Shown: positions 51,257 through 60,224, counted from the first letter of the stretch. The stretch: DNA of 64,000 nucleotides from Candidatus Hydrogenedentota bacterium (GCA_013359265.1 JABWCD010000016.1:62001-126000), one strand, 5' to 3'. Numbers and translations: made by a program. Notes: generated by a model from the sequence alone, not told the origin.

Positions 51257-53813
51257 GACTATCCCCACACGTGTTATTCGACAAAGCATACTTTCGTTCA
51301 TTCACGTACGGCTCGGACGGAGCCTCGCCCCACCCCTTGCATTAGCCAAACGGCTCGGACGGAGCCTCGCCCCACCCCTTGCATTAGCCGAATGGCTCGG
51401 ACGGAGCCTCGCCCCACCCCTTGCTTTAGCCGAATGGCTCGGACGGAGCCTCGCCCCACCCCTTGCTTTAGCCGAACGGCTCGGTCGGAGCCTCGCCCCA
51501 CCCCTTGCGCTCGCGTTGGGGATCACGGCCGTTGCCGCATTCGCGGATTCCACCGAACTGGGCGATGTGGCCCTCCACCAGGCGCTGCTCGATCTTAATA
51601 CCGATTTGAGTCTCATGTGCGTGGCCGCGCACCCCGACGACGAGGACGGCGCGACGCTTGCACTGTACCGCAAGAAGTATGGCGTGCGCACGATTGCGGT
51701 TATCGCGACGCGCGGCGAGGGCGGCCAGAACGAGATCGGGCCGGAACTTTACAACGATCTGGGTGTGATCCGCACGCGCGAGATGATACGCGCCTCGAAA
51801 ATCACCGGCGCCGAACTGCATTTTCTCAATCTTCCCGAGTTTGGGTTTTCAAAATCGCCGGAGGAAGCTTTCGAAGTATGGGGAAGGGAAGAAACCGTAC
51901 GTCGACTCGTACGCGTCATTCGTCTTACGCAACCCACCGTGATTATTTCCAACCACGGCACGCAGAAAGATCACGGGCATCATCAGGCGATCGGGATCGC
52001 GTTACAGGAAGCATTCGAGGCGGCCGGCAACGCATCCAGATTTCCAGAGTTGGAAGCAGAAGGACTAATGCCTTGGCAAGCGAAGGATATCTACCTTCGC
52101 GACTGGAACCCCGCTTCAAAGGAAGCGCGGATCGACATTAATCAATTGGACACCATTCGCGGTAAGACGTATGCACAGATTGCGGCAGAAGCGTTGGGTG
52201 AACACAAATCCCAAGGCATGGGATTCTTTATCGATTTCTACCTGAGCGGAAAAGTTCAGCCCGCCTATGCAAACCGGCGCAAAATTATTGTAGAAGGGCC
52301 GGACTTTACGGGGGATAAACGTGTTGCCCCCCTCATGCCGCAAGGTCTGTCTGAACTCGCTCCGGCGCCGTCGCTGCCACTGGATTCAAAGCAACTCGAG
52401 GGGTTGCTTCGCCGGACTTCCGAGTTGGACAGCAGTACTAATCAACATGTAAAGGACTGGAACCTTTCGCGTCGCAGCCGCATCGCCGCATGCGCGCACG
52501 AAATTCAGTTAAGCGCCCGTCTCGCTGCCGATCTCGCGGTGGCCGGGCAGACTGTCACGGTCGCGGTCAGCGTATCGGATTTCGGCAAGCGCGATATTAC
52601 CTCGGCGAATGTCGGTCTTGAATTTGCGCCATGGTTCGGCGATGCATCGTCCAATCCCGTGACGCTCGATTTGGCGCAGTCGCGCACGGCGTCGTCCCTG
52701 TTGACGTTTGCGGTGCCCGAATCCGCTCCCAAGACAGTTCCCGAAGGCGAACATCTTTTCGACCCGCATTTCCTGGAACCGCAGGTAGCCGCGGTGGCGC
52801 GCTTTAATGTCGCGGAATCGGAAGCGCCGGTGGAGTTGCGCGTTCCATTAACGCTAGGAATCGCGCCGCGTGTCGAGGCGAATATGATCAATTCACCGCT
52901 GCTCGTGCGGCGCAAGACCATCTACGAAGCCACGATGGACGTGTTGGTGACGAATCATGCGCACGAACCCGCAGCCGGAAACGTTATGTTGTCGGTCGCG
53001 CCGGGCTTTGTTCCTGAAGCAACGACGATTCCCTACAGCCTTCCCATCGGCGGCGAGCGCATTTACTCCGTGCGATGCAAGATTGGAGACAACCTTGAAC
53101 CGCGCGACTATCTGGTCAACGTGATGGTCGAAGGCGACACGCGCAATTCCTTCGGCGTAGCGCGGCTGGTCGATGTCGCCGTGCCGGAAGGCGCGCGCGT
53201 CGGCGTTGTTCAAAGTTACGACGACACGTTTATGAGCGTGCTGGAAAAACTCGGGGTTCCGCACGAGGCGCTGACGATCGAGGATTTTTCGCAGGGGAAA
53301 CTCGATACCTTTTCCGCGATTATCATCGACATCCGCGCGTACCTTGTGCGGCCCGATCTCGCGGCGAACAATGCGGCGCTGCTCGATTACGTATCGCGCG
53401 GCGGGACGCTCATGGTGAATTACCAAAAGACCGAGGAATGGAAGCCCTATTTTGCGCCGTATCCAATCACGCTGTCGCGGAACCGCGTGACGCGCGAAGA
53501 TGCGCCGGTCGCACTGCTCGTCCCCGATCACCCGGTATTCACGACGCCAAACCCGATTCAACCCGAGGACTGGGACGGTTGGATTCAGGAGCGCGGGTTG
53601 TACTTCCCAAGCGAATGGGACGAGGCATATACGCCGCTCATTGAGTGCAACGATCCTGGTGAATCGAACCCGCCGGGTTCGCTTCTCGTCGCCAAAAACG
53701 GCGAGGGGAATTATGTGTACACCGCGCTGGTGCTCTACCGCCAGATTCGCGAACTTCATCCGGGTGCGCTGCGGCTCTTTTCAAACCTGCTCGCGCTCGG
53801 AACATCGCGCTAG
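51255..53813 (+). CDS. Exported PIG-L-family deacetylase with C-terminal GATase-like domain
   Basis: An 852-residue protein from the ATG at 51255. Residues about 20-85 are five 14-residue repeats (LGRSLAPPLALA...) encoded by a 42-base tandem array, then LGITAVAAFADS, probably the true end of the signal peptide. Residues about 118-330 are the PIG-L domain: AAHPDDEDG (His126, Asp128, Asp129) and DHGHHQAIG (His242/243) form the zinc site, and GEGGQNEIG is the substrate loop. The family removes N-acetyl groups from GlcNAc-type substrates. The middle is Ig-like (SARLAADLAVAGQTVTVAVS). The C-terminal ~200 residues (VGVVQSYDDTFMSVLEKLGV, LDYVSRGGTLMVNYQ) resemble a ThuA/GATase-like fold. No ribosome site is seen, so the start is uncertain. 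Confidence 0.8.
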   Translation: MTIPTRVIRQSILSFIHVRLGRSLAPPLALAKRLGRSLAPPLALAEWLGRSLAPPLALAEWLGRSLAPPLALAERLGRSLAPPLALALGITAVAAFADSTELGDVALHQALLDLNTDLSLMCVAAHPDDEDGATLALYRKKYGVRTIAVIATRGEGGQNEIGPELYNDLGVIRTREMIRASKITGAELHFLNLPEFGFSKSPEEAFEVWGREETVRRLVRVIRLTQPTVIISNHGTQKDHGHHQAIGIALQEAFEAAGNASRFPELEAEGLMPWQAKDIYLRDWNPASKEARIDINQLDTIRGKTYAQIAAEALGEHKSQGMGFFIDFYLSGKVQPAYANRRKIIVEGPDFTGDKRVAPLMPQGLSELAPAPSLPLDSKQLEGLLRRTSELDSSTNQHVKDWNLSRRSRIAACAHEIQLSARLAADLAVAGQTVTVAVSVSDFGKRDITSANVGLEFAPWFGDASSNPVTLDLAQSRTASSLLTFAVPESAPKTVPEGEHLFDPHFLEPQVAAVARFNVAESEAPVELRVPLTLGIAPRVEANMINSPLLVRRKTIYEATMDVLVTNHAHEPAAGNVMLSVAPGFVPEATTIPYSLPIGGERIYSVRCKIGDNLEPRDYLVNVMVEGDTRNSFGVARLVDVAVPEGARVGVVQSYDDTFMSVLEKLGVPHEALTIEDFSQGKLDTFSAIIIDIRAYLVRPDLAANNAALLDYVSRGGTLMVNYQKTEEWKPYFAPYPITLSRNRVTREDAPVALLVPDHPVFTTPNPIQPEDWDGWIQERGLYFPSEWDEAYTPLIECNDPGESNPPGSLLVAKNGEGNYVYTALVLYRQIRELHPGALRLFSNLLALGTSR
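51312..51521. repeat. 42-base tandem repeat, five copies, inside a signal region
   Basis: Five in-frame units start at 51312, 51354, 51396, 51438 and 51480. Units differ at only a few positions; the fifth diverges at its end. Each encodes LGRSLAPPLALA plus two variable residues. The core CTCGGACGGAGCCTCGCCCC is GC-rich. Confidence 0.92.
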
Positions 53814-54388
53814 GCGTACGCGGGCGCGTTGCCGCGTTTCCACTTGATGTTGCAGCCGATGCTTGGGCGTTGTGGGCCGGGCATGGTGTTGCCGAGGAGC
53901 AGGGCATCGAGGGCCGTGCGCAGGTCTTTGCCGGTCACCGGTATGTTGTTGCCGGGGCGGCTGTCGTCGAGCTGGCCGCGGTAGACCAGCTTCATGTGGT
54001 CATCGAATAAGAAGAGATCCGGCGTGCACGCGGCCGAGTACGCCTTCGCAACTTCCTGCGACTCGTCGTAGAGATAGGGAAACTCGTATCCGCGCGACAT
54101 CGCTTCCTGCTTCATTTTTTCCGGACTGTCGTCGGGGTGCGTGGTGATGTCGTTTGCGCTGATTGCCACGATCCCGATTCCCTTGTCCTGATAGTATCGT
54201 CCGATTTTTGCGAGTTCGGGCGCGATGTGCTTGACGTATGGGCAGTGATTGCAGATGAACATCACCAGCAACCCGTGCTTTTCTTTGAAGTCCGACAACG
54301 ACACGACCTTGCCGGAGACGGTATCGGGCAACGAAAACGCCGGCGCCTTCGTGCCCAGCGGAATCATTTGGGATGGTGTGAGTGCCAT
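53810..54388 (-). CDS. Redoxin-family thiol protein (AhpC/TSA-like)
   Basis: A 192-residue thioredoxin-fold protein without a signal peptide. It reads APAFSLPDTVSGKVVSLSDF, VMFICNHCPYVKHIAPELAK with the Cys46-x-x-Cys49 active site, GIVAISANDITTHPDDSPEK and CTPDLFLFDDHMKLVYRGQL. The CNHCPYVK form is typical of the redoxin subgroup often annotated as thioredoxin family or peroxiredoxin-like. It should reduce disulfides or peroxides in the cytoplasm; the electron donor is unknown. Its stop overlaps the stop of the convergent PIG-L gene on a CTAG. Confidence 0.88.
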   Translation of the reverse strand: MALTPSQMIPLGTKAPAFSLPDTVSGKVVSLSDFKEKHGLLVMFICNHCPYVKHIAPELAKIGRYYQDKGIGIVAISANDITTHPDDSPEKMKQEAMSRGYEFPYLYDESQEVAKAYSAACTPDLFLFDDHMKLVYRGQLDDSRPGNNIPVTGKDLRTALDALLLGNTMPGPQRPSIGCNIKWKRGNAPAYA

Positions 54389-54478
54389 GGCTGCGTAAAC
54401 CTCATTGTGTCGTCGAATGTTTGCACCGTTGAACGTGAGACAATCCTAGACTGCGCCACGCGGGGACACAAAATGCAA

Positions 54479-54515
54479 CCACGCCCGGGCGGAGGGGACG
54501 CCGCCGCGGGCGTGG
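54479..54515 (-). terminator. Candidate terminator of the YDG-rich lipoprotein gene
   Basis: On the minus strand, arms CCACGCCCG and CGGGCGTGG (9 bases, perfect) with a GC-rich loop are followed by TTGCATTTTGTG, 28 bases behind the stop. The U-tract is interrupted. Confidence 0.5.
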
Positions 54516-54542
54516 CGCCGCGGAAAGGAGCCGGGAGGCCCG

Positions 54543-55424
54543 CTACTCTGAGCGGGTCCGGTCGCGTTGGGTGTGTGCTTTGGCTTCGCCGGATTTCGCG
54601 TAGTAGAGGTATTCGTTCACGCGTTCCAGCCACGTGGTAGTCAACCGGAGTTCGATCGAATCGCGCAGGCTTTGATCGGGAACGAAATCGAGCAAGTACG
54701 CCGCTTCCTCGTCGAACGGGCGGAACCAGTCGAGGCTCGTGGTGGTACCCTTTTCCGCGTTGCGAATCGAGGGGGCTGCGCGGCCAGAGCGCATCATGGC
54801 CTTTGCGGCGGCGCGTTTCAGCGATGCCGGGTCCGTGCCGTACTCGTACAACTCGACTGGGCCATAGATGCCCGTGCCGACGTCGACTTCGTGGAAATAC
54901 AGATCGGTGCCGGATTCGTAATCGAGGAGCGCGTCGAGCCAATCGAAATTGAGACCCTGTTCGTAGTCGTTCGCGCCGAACACACGGCCTTCCGAATAGC
55001 CGTCGTGATAGCCGTCGGACCAACCGCCATTCAGGAATTCGAGGTGCTCGTCAAAATCGAGGAAGTCGAGGTAATCGCTCCAGAACGCGTTGTCGTATCC
55101 TTCGCTGAACCCTACGATGAACGCATAGTGGTAGTCGGCGAAGTAGCCGTCGTTGTACGCGTACCACACGCCGTCCCAGTAGCCGGCATCGTACGAGAGT
55201 TCATCGATATATGGGATATCGCTTGTATCGTAATAGAACGGAGTGACATCGATGGTGTCCCATCCGTCGAAATAGCCGTCCCAGTAAAAGTCATCGCGCA
55301 GGAACCCTGCGGCATACCCGATATCGTAGTCTGTGTCGCCCGTCGGTCCGCCGGGCGGACAACCGGTAGCCAGCAGGATCAGCAGCGCCAGCGCGGCGGC
55401 GAGTGCCAGTTTGTATGCGCGCAT
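54543..55424 (-). CDS. Lipoprotein rich in Tyr, Asp and Gly, unknown function
   Basis: A 293-residue protein with a lipoprotein signal (ALALLILLATGC, Cys22). Residues about 30-185 are highly enriched in Tyr, Asp, Gly and Trp, with recurring DGY/GYxxG units (GYFDGWDTIDVTPFYYDTSD, YDAGYWDGVWYAYNDGYFAD, GGWSDGYHDGYSEGRVFG). This resembles tandem short helical or beta-hairpin GYxxG repeats. The C-terminal third is ordinary and helical (LRDSIELRLTTTWLERVNEY). No family was recognised. It should be membrane-anchored and face the periplasm or the surface. It stands alone on the minus strand. Confidence 0.7.
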   Translation of the reverse strand: MRAYKLALAAALALLILLATGCPPGGPTGDTDYDIGYAAGFLRDDFYWDGYFDGWDTIDVTPFYYDTSDIPYIDELSYDAGYWDGVWYAYNDGYFADYHYAFIVGFSEGYDNAFWSDYLDFLDFDEHLEFLNGGWSDGYHDGYSEGRVFGANDYEQGLNFDWLDALLDYESGTDLYFHEVDVGTGIYGPVELYEYGTDPASLKRAAAKAMMRSGRAAPSIRNAEKGTTTSLDWFRPFDEEAAYLLDFVPDQSLRDSIELRLTTTWLERVNEYLYYAKSGEAKAHTQRDRTRSE

Positions 55425-55855
55425 GATGAGGTTCCTCCAGAGGCGGGACTGCGTTTGCCTCTACGAAATAGACGACGCGGAAGGGCGCGTATTCGATTTG
55501 TCGTAGTGGTTCATACCATTTGTGCGTGATAGCGCATCCCGTGCCGTTGGGGAAATCTCAAATCTCAGATTTGAAATCTCAAATGGAAGAGGACAGCAGG
55601 AATGAGGAGTCGGGAGTCGGGGAGGCAATCGAGCCAGACGAGATGGATCGGGAGGAAAAGTTCCGCTGCGTCTCGAGCAGGGTACGGCGCTTATCGATAC
55701 TCCGCTGTACGTCGGCCACGCGCAATTTCAAATGGAATGAACCAGTAGTGCGTTACGGGAAGAATCTGGGGCGCGAATGTTTACGTTCGCGCCCCAGGTA
55801 AGTTTTTCTTTAGAGCGGTTCAAGGTCGGCTACACCGCGTGCTCGTGCTCGTGCT
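55425..55855. other. Intergenic repeat region
   Basis: No gene. It holds AAATCTCA/TGAGATTT-type words (55557-55585), a weak match to R1 (GTGCGTTACGGGAAGAATC, about 55748), a palindrome GGGGCGCGAA...TTCGCGCCCC (55770-55797) followed by AGGTAAGTTTTTCTTT, and GTGCTC words (55839-55855) that run into the 98-base element. Confidence 0.55.
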
Positions 55856-55953
55856 CGTCATCGTACTCGATCTTTTCGCGTATCGAGTGCGAGTACGATG
55901 ACGACTCACGAGCAGGAGCACGAAATAGACAGTGTGCTCAAGCTTGAATTGCA
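55856..55953 (-). repeat. 98-base element directly behind the FecR/DUF6600-like gene (copy 2)
   Basis: On the minus strand it begins with the first base after the TAG stop and matches 40540-40637 at 94 of 98 positions. It keeps the perfect 13-base stem formed by GTCATCGTACTCG and its complement. Confidence 0.85.
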
Positions 55954-58641
55954 CTAACGGCTGCGACCGCGTCCGCCGCCATCCCCGCCGCCGCCGGAGC
56001 GGCTTTCGAACCGCGATCCGCCGCCGTCGCCTATGGACGGGCGTTCGATCTGGCGTGGCGCTTCGAATCGCGGTTGCGGAGGCGCTTCAAAGCGTTGCTG
56101 CGGCGCCTCGAATCGCTGTTGGGGCGCCTCGAAGCGTTGCGGGATATTGACCTGTGGCGCCTCGAATCGCTGTTGGGGCGCCTCGAAGCGTTGCGGGATA
56201 TTGACCTGTGGCGCCTCGAATCGCTGTTGCGGCGCTTCGAACCGCTGCGGAGTATTCACCTGCGGCGCTTCGTACCGCGCGCGCGCATTGTCGTTCACGA
56301 TGCGTGGCGACTGCATCTGTACGGGCGCCTGCGTTTGCGGCGTGTACGTCTGCACGTTCTCGCGTATGCGATTCGCGCGCGACGTATCCTGAATGATGCG
56401 GCTCTGCGGCACGTGCGTCGACGGTTCGGGCGTGTACGTCTGCACCGGCGCGTTGTACGCCGCGCGTGAACGCTGCGGCAATTGCGGAATCGTGCCTAGC
56501 GACTGCGAACGCTCGTTGCGCCCGTCTCCACCGGAGATACGCGGCAGCTTCGGTTCAGGCAGCCGCGCCGTGCTCGGGACTTGCGTCCGGCCCGCGCCGT
56601 CCGGCGCGTTTACGCGAACGCGCGTGTTGTCCAAGGTCCGGCTCGTTGCCGACTCGGAACGCCCGCGGCCGGTTATGTCCGTGAGCGCGCTGTTGCCGGA
56701 TGCCGCTCCTTCCGTACGGCGGGCTTCGCGATCCATGATCCGCTCGGTAGGCCGCTGGCGCGGCGTGTCCGTGATCGACGGCGCAGCATCGTCGCCTTTG
56801 CGGTCCGCGATGCGATCTATTGGGCGCTGGCGCGGGATGTCAGTCGTCGCCGTCGAAGTGTCGCCTTTGCGGTTCAGGCCGCCGGGAACGCGCACTCCTT
56901 CACGCGCCGCCGCGTCAAGAGGCGTATCCGTGCTCAGACTGCGCGCGACCGCGGCACGGTCGCCCTGTCCGCGAATCGTCTCGACAGGGCCGTCTGTTCG
57001 AACGCTGCGCGCGGACGACATGCGCGACGTCGATCCCGGCAGTTTGCTGTGCTGCGCCTCGGACGCGCTGCGCTCGAGCGACGCCACGCGGGAACGGCGC
57101 GCTTCGATAACCTGCGGCTTGCTGTCGTCGGTTCCTCGCAGCGATTCGAGCCTGCTCTGTGCGCGGCGGATGGTGGAGCCGGTGTCCAGCGCCGACGCGT
57201 CACGGTTCAGCGACGCGCTGCGCACTTGCGCGGAACGCGCGGTGCTGACTTGCGATGTGCGAATGGAACGCAGACCGCCGACGCTGCGCGACGCGAATTC
57301 CGCGCGGCCCAATTCGGAGTTCAGCGCGCGCGCGCGCTGCGATGCCGCTACCGTGAAGGCGCCGCCGCTCTCGATGCCGCGGATCACGCGGCGCGGGCTA
57401 TAGTCGCGGAACAGCGCGGTCGAACCGTAGCTCGGGTACTTGAAGTTCGGATACGAGCGCACGAAGTTGTCGGAATAGATATTCCAGATATAGATGTCGT
57501 TCGCATTCACGTTCACGAACAGGTTGCTGTACGCCGGGTAGACCGAGCACGGACCGTAGTACAGGTCGGGAGCGCGGCAGTACGAACTGTAGGAGATGCT
57601 GAACGGAATCCCGCCAACGACAAAGGTCGCGCCGTAGCTGCACGGTTGGTTGTAGTAGTTGATCGGGCACCACACGAAGTTGCCGCCGTAATAGGCGGTT
57701 GCGCACCATGCCGGCGACCAGACCGGATCATACCCCCACAGCCAGCCATACGCGGGGTAGTAGTTCCAGCGGCCGTAGTGCGAGGTGACATAGCAGAAGG
57801 GGTACGAACCCGTCCACGAATAGCCGTATGCCGGGCCGTAGCTCCAATACCCGTCACGGTACGGAATGTAGTCTTGGACGATTGTCGGCCGCCAGTACTG
57901 GCGGTTGTCGACGTACACCCATTCGCCATAGGATGCGAGGTCGCTGTATCCGATCGGCGCATCGTCAACGCGGACGCTTGTGGGCAGCGCGGTGTCACCG
58001 AGCGCAAGCAAACGCGCGCGCTCGCGGTTCCACGCGTCGAAGGAGTCTTCAACGGTCTTGTCGAATGGAACAGGATTCGACGGGAGCAAACCCGGATCGA
58101 TGTAGACGCGCTGGCCGTTTGTCGCTTCGATGGGTGCGCCACCCTCGGTCACAATCGTCGCCCGGCCCCAACGGACAGAAACCGTGGTCGACCCTTCGCC
58201 GACGACATCGACACGCGCCTGTGTATCGCGATCGATGTTGATCGTCGCGGCCGGCGTCCGCAATTTCACGTCGCCGGTGCTGCGGCTGACGCGTTGAACA
58301 TAGAAGGACCCGGTCCACGCGTTAATGGATGCGCTGGGCGGCAGAGTCTGAAGTTCGGCCTTCGACCGGTCCGCCATGCGCAGGAACGATCCGCCGGACA
58401 TTTCGACCTCGAGCGTGCCTTCCTGGTCGATCCATAGCGTATCGCCGGGGAGGATAATGGTGTTGATGGTGGCGTAGCTCCAGTCGGCGTCGTCCGTGCC
58501 GCGCACGAGAGCGCCGCCGGATTCGTGGCTGATGCGGGCGTGGAGCAGGTTTTCCGCCTGCGCCGTCATGCCCAGCGTTGCCGCCAAGGCGGCCAGCCAC
58601 GCCACGGGCGCCGTGAAGAAAGTACGAGTGATGGGTGACAT
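55954..58641 (-). CDS. Secreted FecR-domain/DUF6600-like protein with repetitive tail
   Basis: An 895-residue protein; the ATG at 58641 has a GGAGGTG site. Signal peptide about 1-29 (TLGMTAQA). Residues about 30-200 look like a FecR-type domain (GGALVRGTDDADWSYATINT, ILPGDTLWIDQEGTLEVEMS, VSVRWGRATIVTEGGAPIEA). Residues about 235-420 are rich in Tyr, Trp and Gly (YGEWVYVDNRQYWRPTIVQD, GYWSYGPAYGYSWTGSYPFC), the pattern of DUF6600. The rest is a long Arg/Ser-rich, presumably disordered region, then a Pro/Gln tail of QRFEAPQ(VNIP) repeats (about 805-860) and a Gly-rich end. It probably binds the cell wall or a polymer. No sigma/FecI gene is adjacent, so a classical FecR signalling role is doubtful. 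Confidence 0.8.
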   Translation of the reverse strand: MSPITRTFFTAPVAWLAALAATLGMTAQAENLLHARISHESGGALVRGTDDADWSYATINTIILPGDTLWIDQEGTLEVEMSGGSFLRMADRSKAELQTLPPSASINAWTGSFYVQRVSRSTGDVKLRTPAATINIDRDTQARVDVVGEGSTTVSVRWGRATIVTEGGAPIEATNGQRVYIDPGLLPSNPVPFDKTVEDSFDAWNRERARLLALGDTALPTSVRVDDAPIGYSDLASYGEWVYVDNRQYWRPTIVQDYIPYRDGYWSYGPAYGYSWTGSYPFCYVTSHYGRWNYYPAYGWLWGYDPVWSPAWCATAYYGGNFVWCPINYYNQPCSYGATFVVGGIPFSISYSSYCRAPDLYYGPCSVYPAYSNLFVNVNANDIYIWNIYSDNFVRSYPNFKYPSYGSTALFRDYSPRRVIRGIESGGAFTVAASQRARALNSELGRAEFASRSVGGLRSIRTSQVSTARSAQVRSASLNRDASALDTGSTIRRAQSRLESLRGTDDSKPQVIEARRSRVASLERSASEAQHSKLPGSTSRMSSARSVRTDGPVETIRGQGDRAAVARSLSTDTPLDAAAREGVRVPGGLNRKGDTSTATTDIPRQRPIDRIADRKGDDAAPSITDTPRQRPTERIMDREARRTEGAASGNSALTDITGRGRSESATSRTLDNTRVRVNAPDGAGRTQVPSTARLPEPKLPRISGGDGRNERSQSLGTIPQLPQRSRAAYNAPVQTYTPEPSTHVPQSRIIQDTSRANRIRENVQTYTPQTQAPVQMQSPRIVNDNARARYEAPQVNTPQRFEAPQQRFEAPQVNIPQRFEAPQQRFEAPQVNIPQRFEAPQQRFEAPQQRFEAPPQPRFEAPRQIERPSIGDGGGSRFESRSGGGGDGGGRGRSR
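56107..56214. repeat. 54-base tandem repeat within the tail of the FecR/DUF6600-like gene
   Basis: Two perfect adjacent copies (56107-56160 and 56161-56214), with diverged half-units on both sides, encode QRFEAPQVNIPQRFEAPQ. The reading frame is preserved. Confidence 0.9.
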
Positions 58642-58865
58642 GGTTACGCACCTCCATTGGCGCGGAGCGCCGGATCGCATAACCCGGCTGCTACGCTCAT
58701 CGAAACGGACGAAGATGCCTGCGCGGCATTCATTTTAGATTGACAGTCCTTGAATTGTAACCGGGCAGTTGTTAGGCTCGATTCCCGAGGGGAGTTTTAG
58801 CAGATTCGGCACAATGCGCCGGTTCTGGCCCTGTCACCAACAGTTAGCACGCAAACCCGGCAGCT

Positions 58866-60224
58866 ATGGCAGAAGATTTCGAGCCTGGATACCTCCTCGG
58901 GGGGCGGTTCCACCTGGTGCGTAACTTGGGCCGGGGGGCCGTGGGCAACGTCTGGTTGGCAGCCGACATCCAACTCCACGACGAACCCATTGCCTGCAAG
59001 GTCCTTCACAAGGTGTTTGCGGACGACCGCCGCGCCATTTCCGACCTGAAGCGCGAGGTCCTTCTCACCCGCAAACTGCGGCACCCCAACATCGTCGCGG
59101 TACACTCGTTTTGGGACATGGACGGGTACCGCTTCATCACCATGGAGTACGTCGGCGGAAACAACATGTCGACGCTGCTGTCCGAACGGGACACGCCGTA
59201 CACGGTGCCGGAGGTGCTGCCGTGGATCGAGCAGTTGTGCGGCGCGCTCGATCATGCGCACAAGCAGGGTATTCTTCACCGCGACGTGAAGCCCGCGAAC
59301 ATTCTCATGGCGACGGACGGCGAGGTGCGGCTCGCAGACTTCGGAATCGCGCGCACGGCGCGGGAGGCGAGCGCGCGTATGTCCGGGCATCTGACCAGCG
59401 GCACCCTGCTGTTTATGAGTCCGGAACAACTGGTTGGCGAACCCCTCGACCATCGAAGCGATCTGTACAGTCTTGCCGCGACTATCTACGAGTGGCTGAG
59501 CGGCGCGCCCCCGTTCAACAAGGGCGCAATCGCCATGCAAATACAGAAGCGTTTGCCGTCGCCTATTCCGTATTGTCACGAGGCCGTCAACCGTGTGCTG
59601 CTCAAGGCGCTCAGCAAACAGCGTGAAGACCGTCACAACTCCTGCGGCGCGTTTTGCAGGGAATTGTTGGAAGTCGAGCGCGCCATCGAAGGCGTGCGCC
59701 AGCCCGTTACGTTTCCCGCGGAGGCCAGCCCGAAACTGCGCGCGAGCGTGGACCATGACAGCGAAACCGAGGCGCTGATGCTGCCGCCGGACGCGGGGGA
59801 CACCAAGCAACTTGGCGTGCTGCTCGTCGAGGCGGGCGTTATCACCAAACCGCAATTGGATTCGGCGCTCACGCACCACGCAACGACGCGGGAATTGCTC
59901 GGGGCCACCTTGATGCGGCTGGGCTACGCCGAGGAAGGCGACATCGTCGAGGCGCTGGAGAAGCAGCTTCGCATGCAGTCTATTTCGCTCGACGACAGCA
60001 ACATCGACCGCGACGTTGCCGAGGCGCTCCCACGCGAATTTGCGGAGGCGCACAAATGCCTGGCCGTCAAGAAGGACGCCGGGCGTATCCTGCTCGCGAT
60101 GGCCAATCCGCTGGACTTTACGGCCATCAACGAGGTCGAGAAGGCGATGGGGGTCCCGATTGAGCCGCGCGTCGCGCTCGAGTCGTCGCTGAACTACGCG
60201 ATTGCCCGGGTTTACGGCAATTGA
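58866..60224 (+). CDS. Ser/Thr protein kinase fused to a GspE/MshE N-terminal domain
   Basis: A 452-residue soluble protein. Residues about 14-275 are a Hanks-type kinase: NLGRGAVGNVWLAA, Lys45 (IACKVLHK), Glu64 in LKREVLLTRKL, HRDVKPANIL with Asp140, DFG with Asp158, and SGTLLFMSPEQLVGEPLDHR. After a ~35-residue linker, residues 314-452 match the type II secretion ATPase N-terminal domain (MshEN): QLGVLLVEAGVITKPQLDSA, then LLGATLMRLGYAEEGDIVEA, LEKQLRMQSISLDDSNIDRD, AEALPREFAEAHKCLAVKKD, LLAMANPLDFTAINEVEKAM. In MshE this fold binds cyclic-di-GMP through two LG-x-L...L-x-x-x-L-x-x-Q motifs; here the first ends HH and the second keeps EKQ. A cyclic-di-GMP-responsive kinase is plausible but not shown. 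Confidence 0.88.
   Translation: MAEDFEPGYLLGGRFHLVRNLGRGAVGNVWLAADIQLHDEPIACKVLHKVFADDRRAISDLKREVLLTRKLRHPNIVAVHSFWDMDGYRFITMEYVGGNNMSTLLSERDTPYTVPEVLPWIEQLCGALDHAHKQGILHRDVKPANILMATDGEVRLADFGIARTAREASARMSGHLTSGTLLFMSPEQLVGEPLDHRSDLYSLAATIYEWLSGAPPFNKGAIAMQIQKRLPSPIPYCHEAVNRVLLKALSKQREDRHNSCGAFCRELLEVERAIEGVRQPVTFPAEASPKLRASVDHDSETEALMLPPDAGDTKQLGVLLVEAGVITKPQLDSALTHHATTRELLGATLMRLGYAEEGDIVEALEKQLRMQSISLDDSNIDRDVAEALPREFAEAHKCLAVKKDAGRILLAMANPLDFTAINEVEKAMGVPIEPRVALESSLNYAIARVYGN

Noticed and set aside
55770-55797. GGGGCGCGAA...TTCGCGCCCC palindrome followed by T-rich sequence, considered as a terminator.
   Set aside because: It is not behind any plus-strand gene end, since the preceding gene is on the minus strand. 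It is more likely another palindromic repeat.
56581-58437. A 618-codon plus-strand frame opposite the FecR/DUF6600-like gene.
   Set aside because: Long only because of GC skew in codon positions. The minus strand has a signal peptide, a ribosome site and domain patterns.
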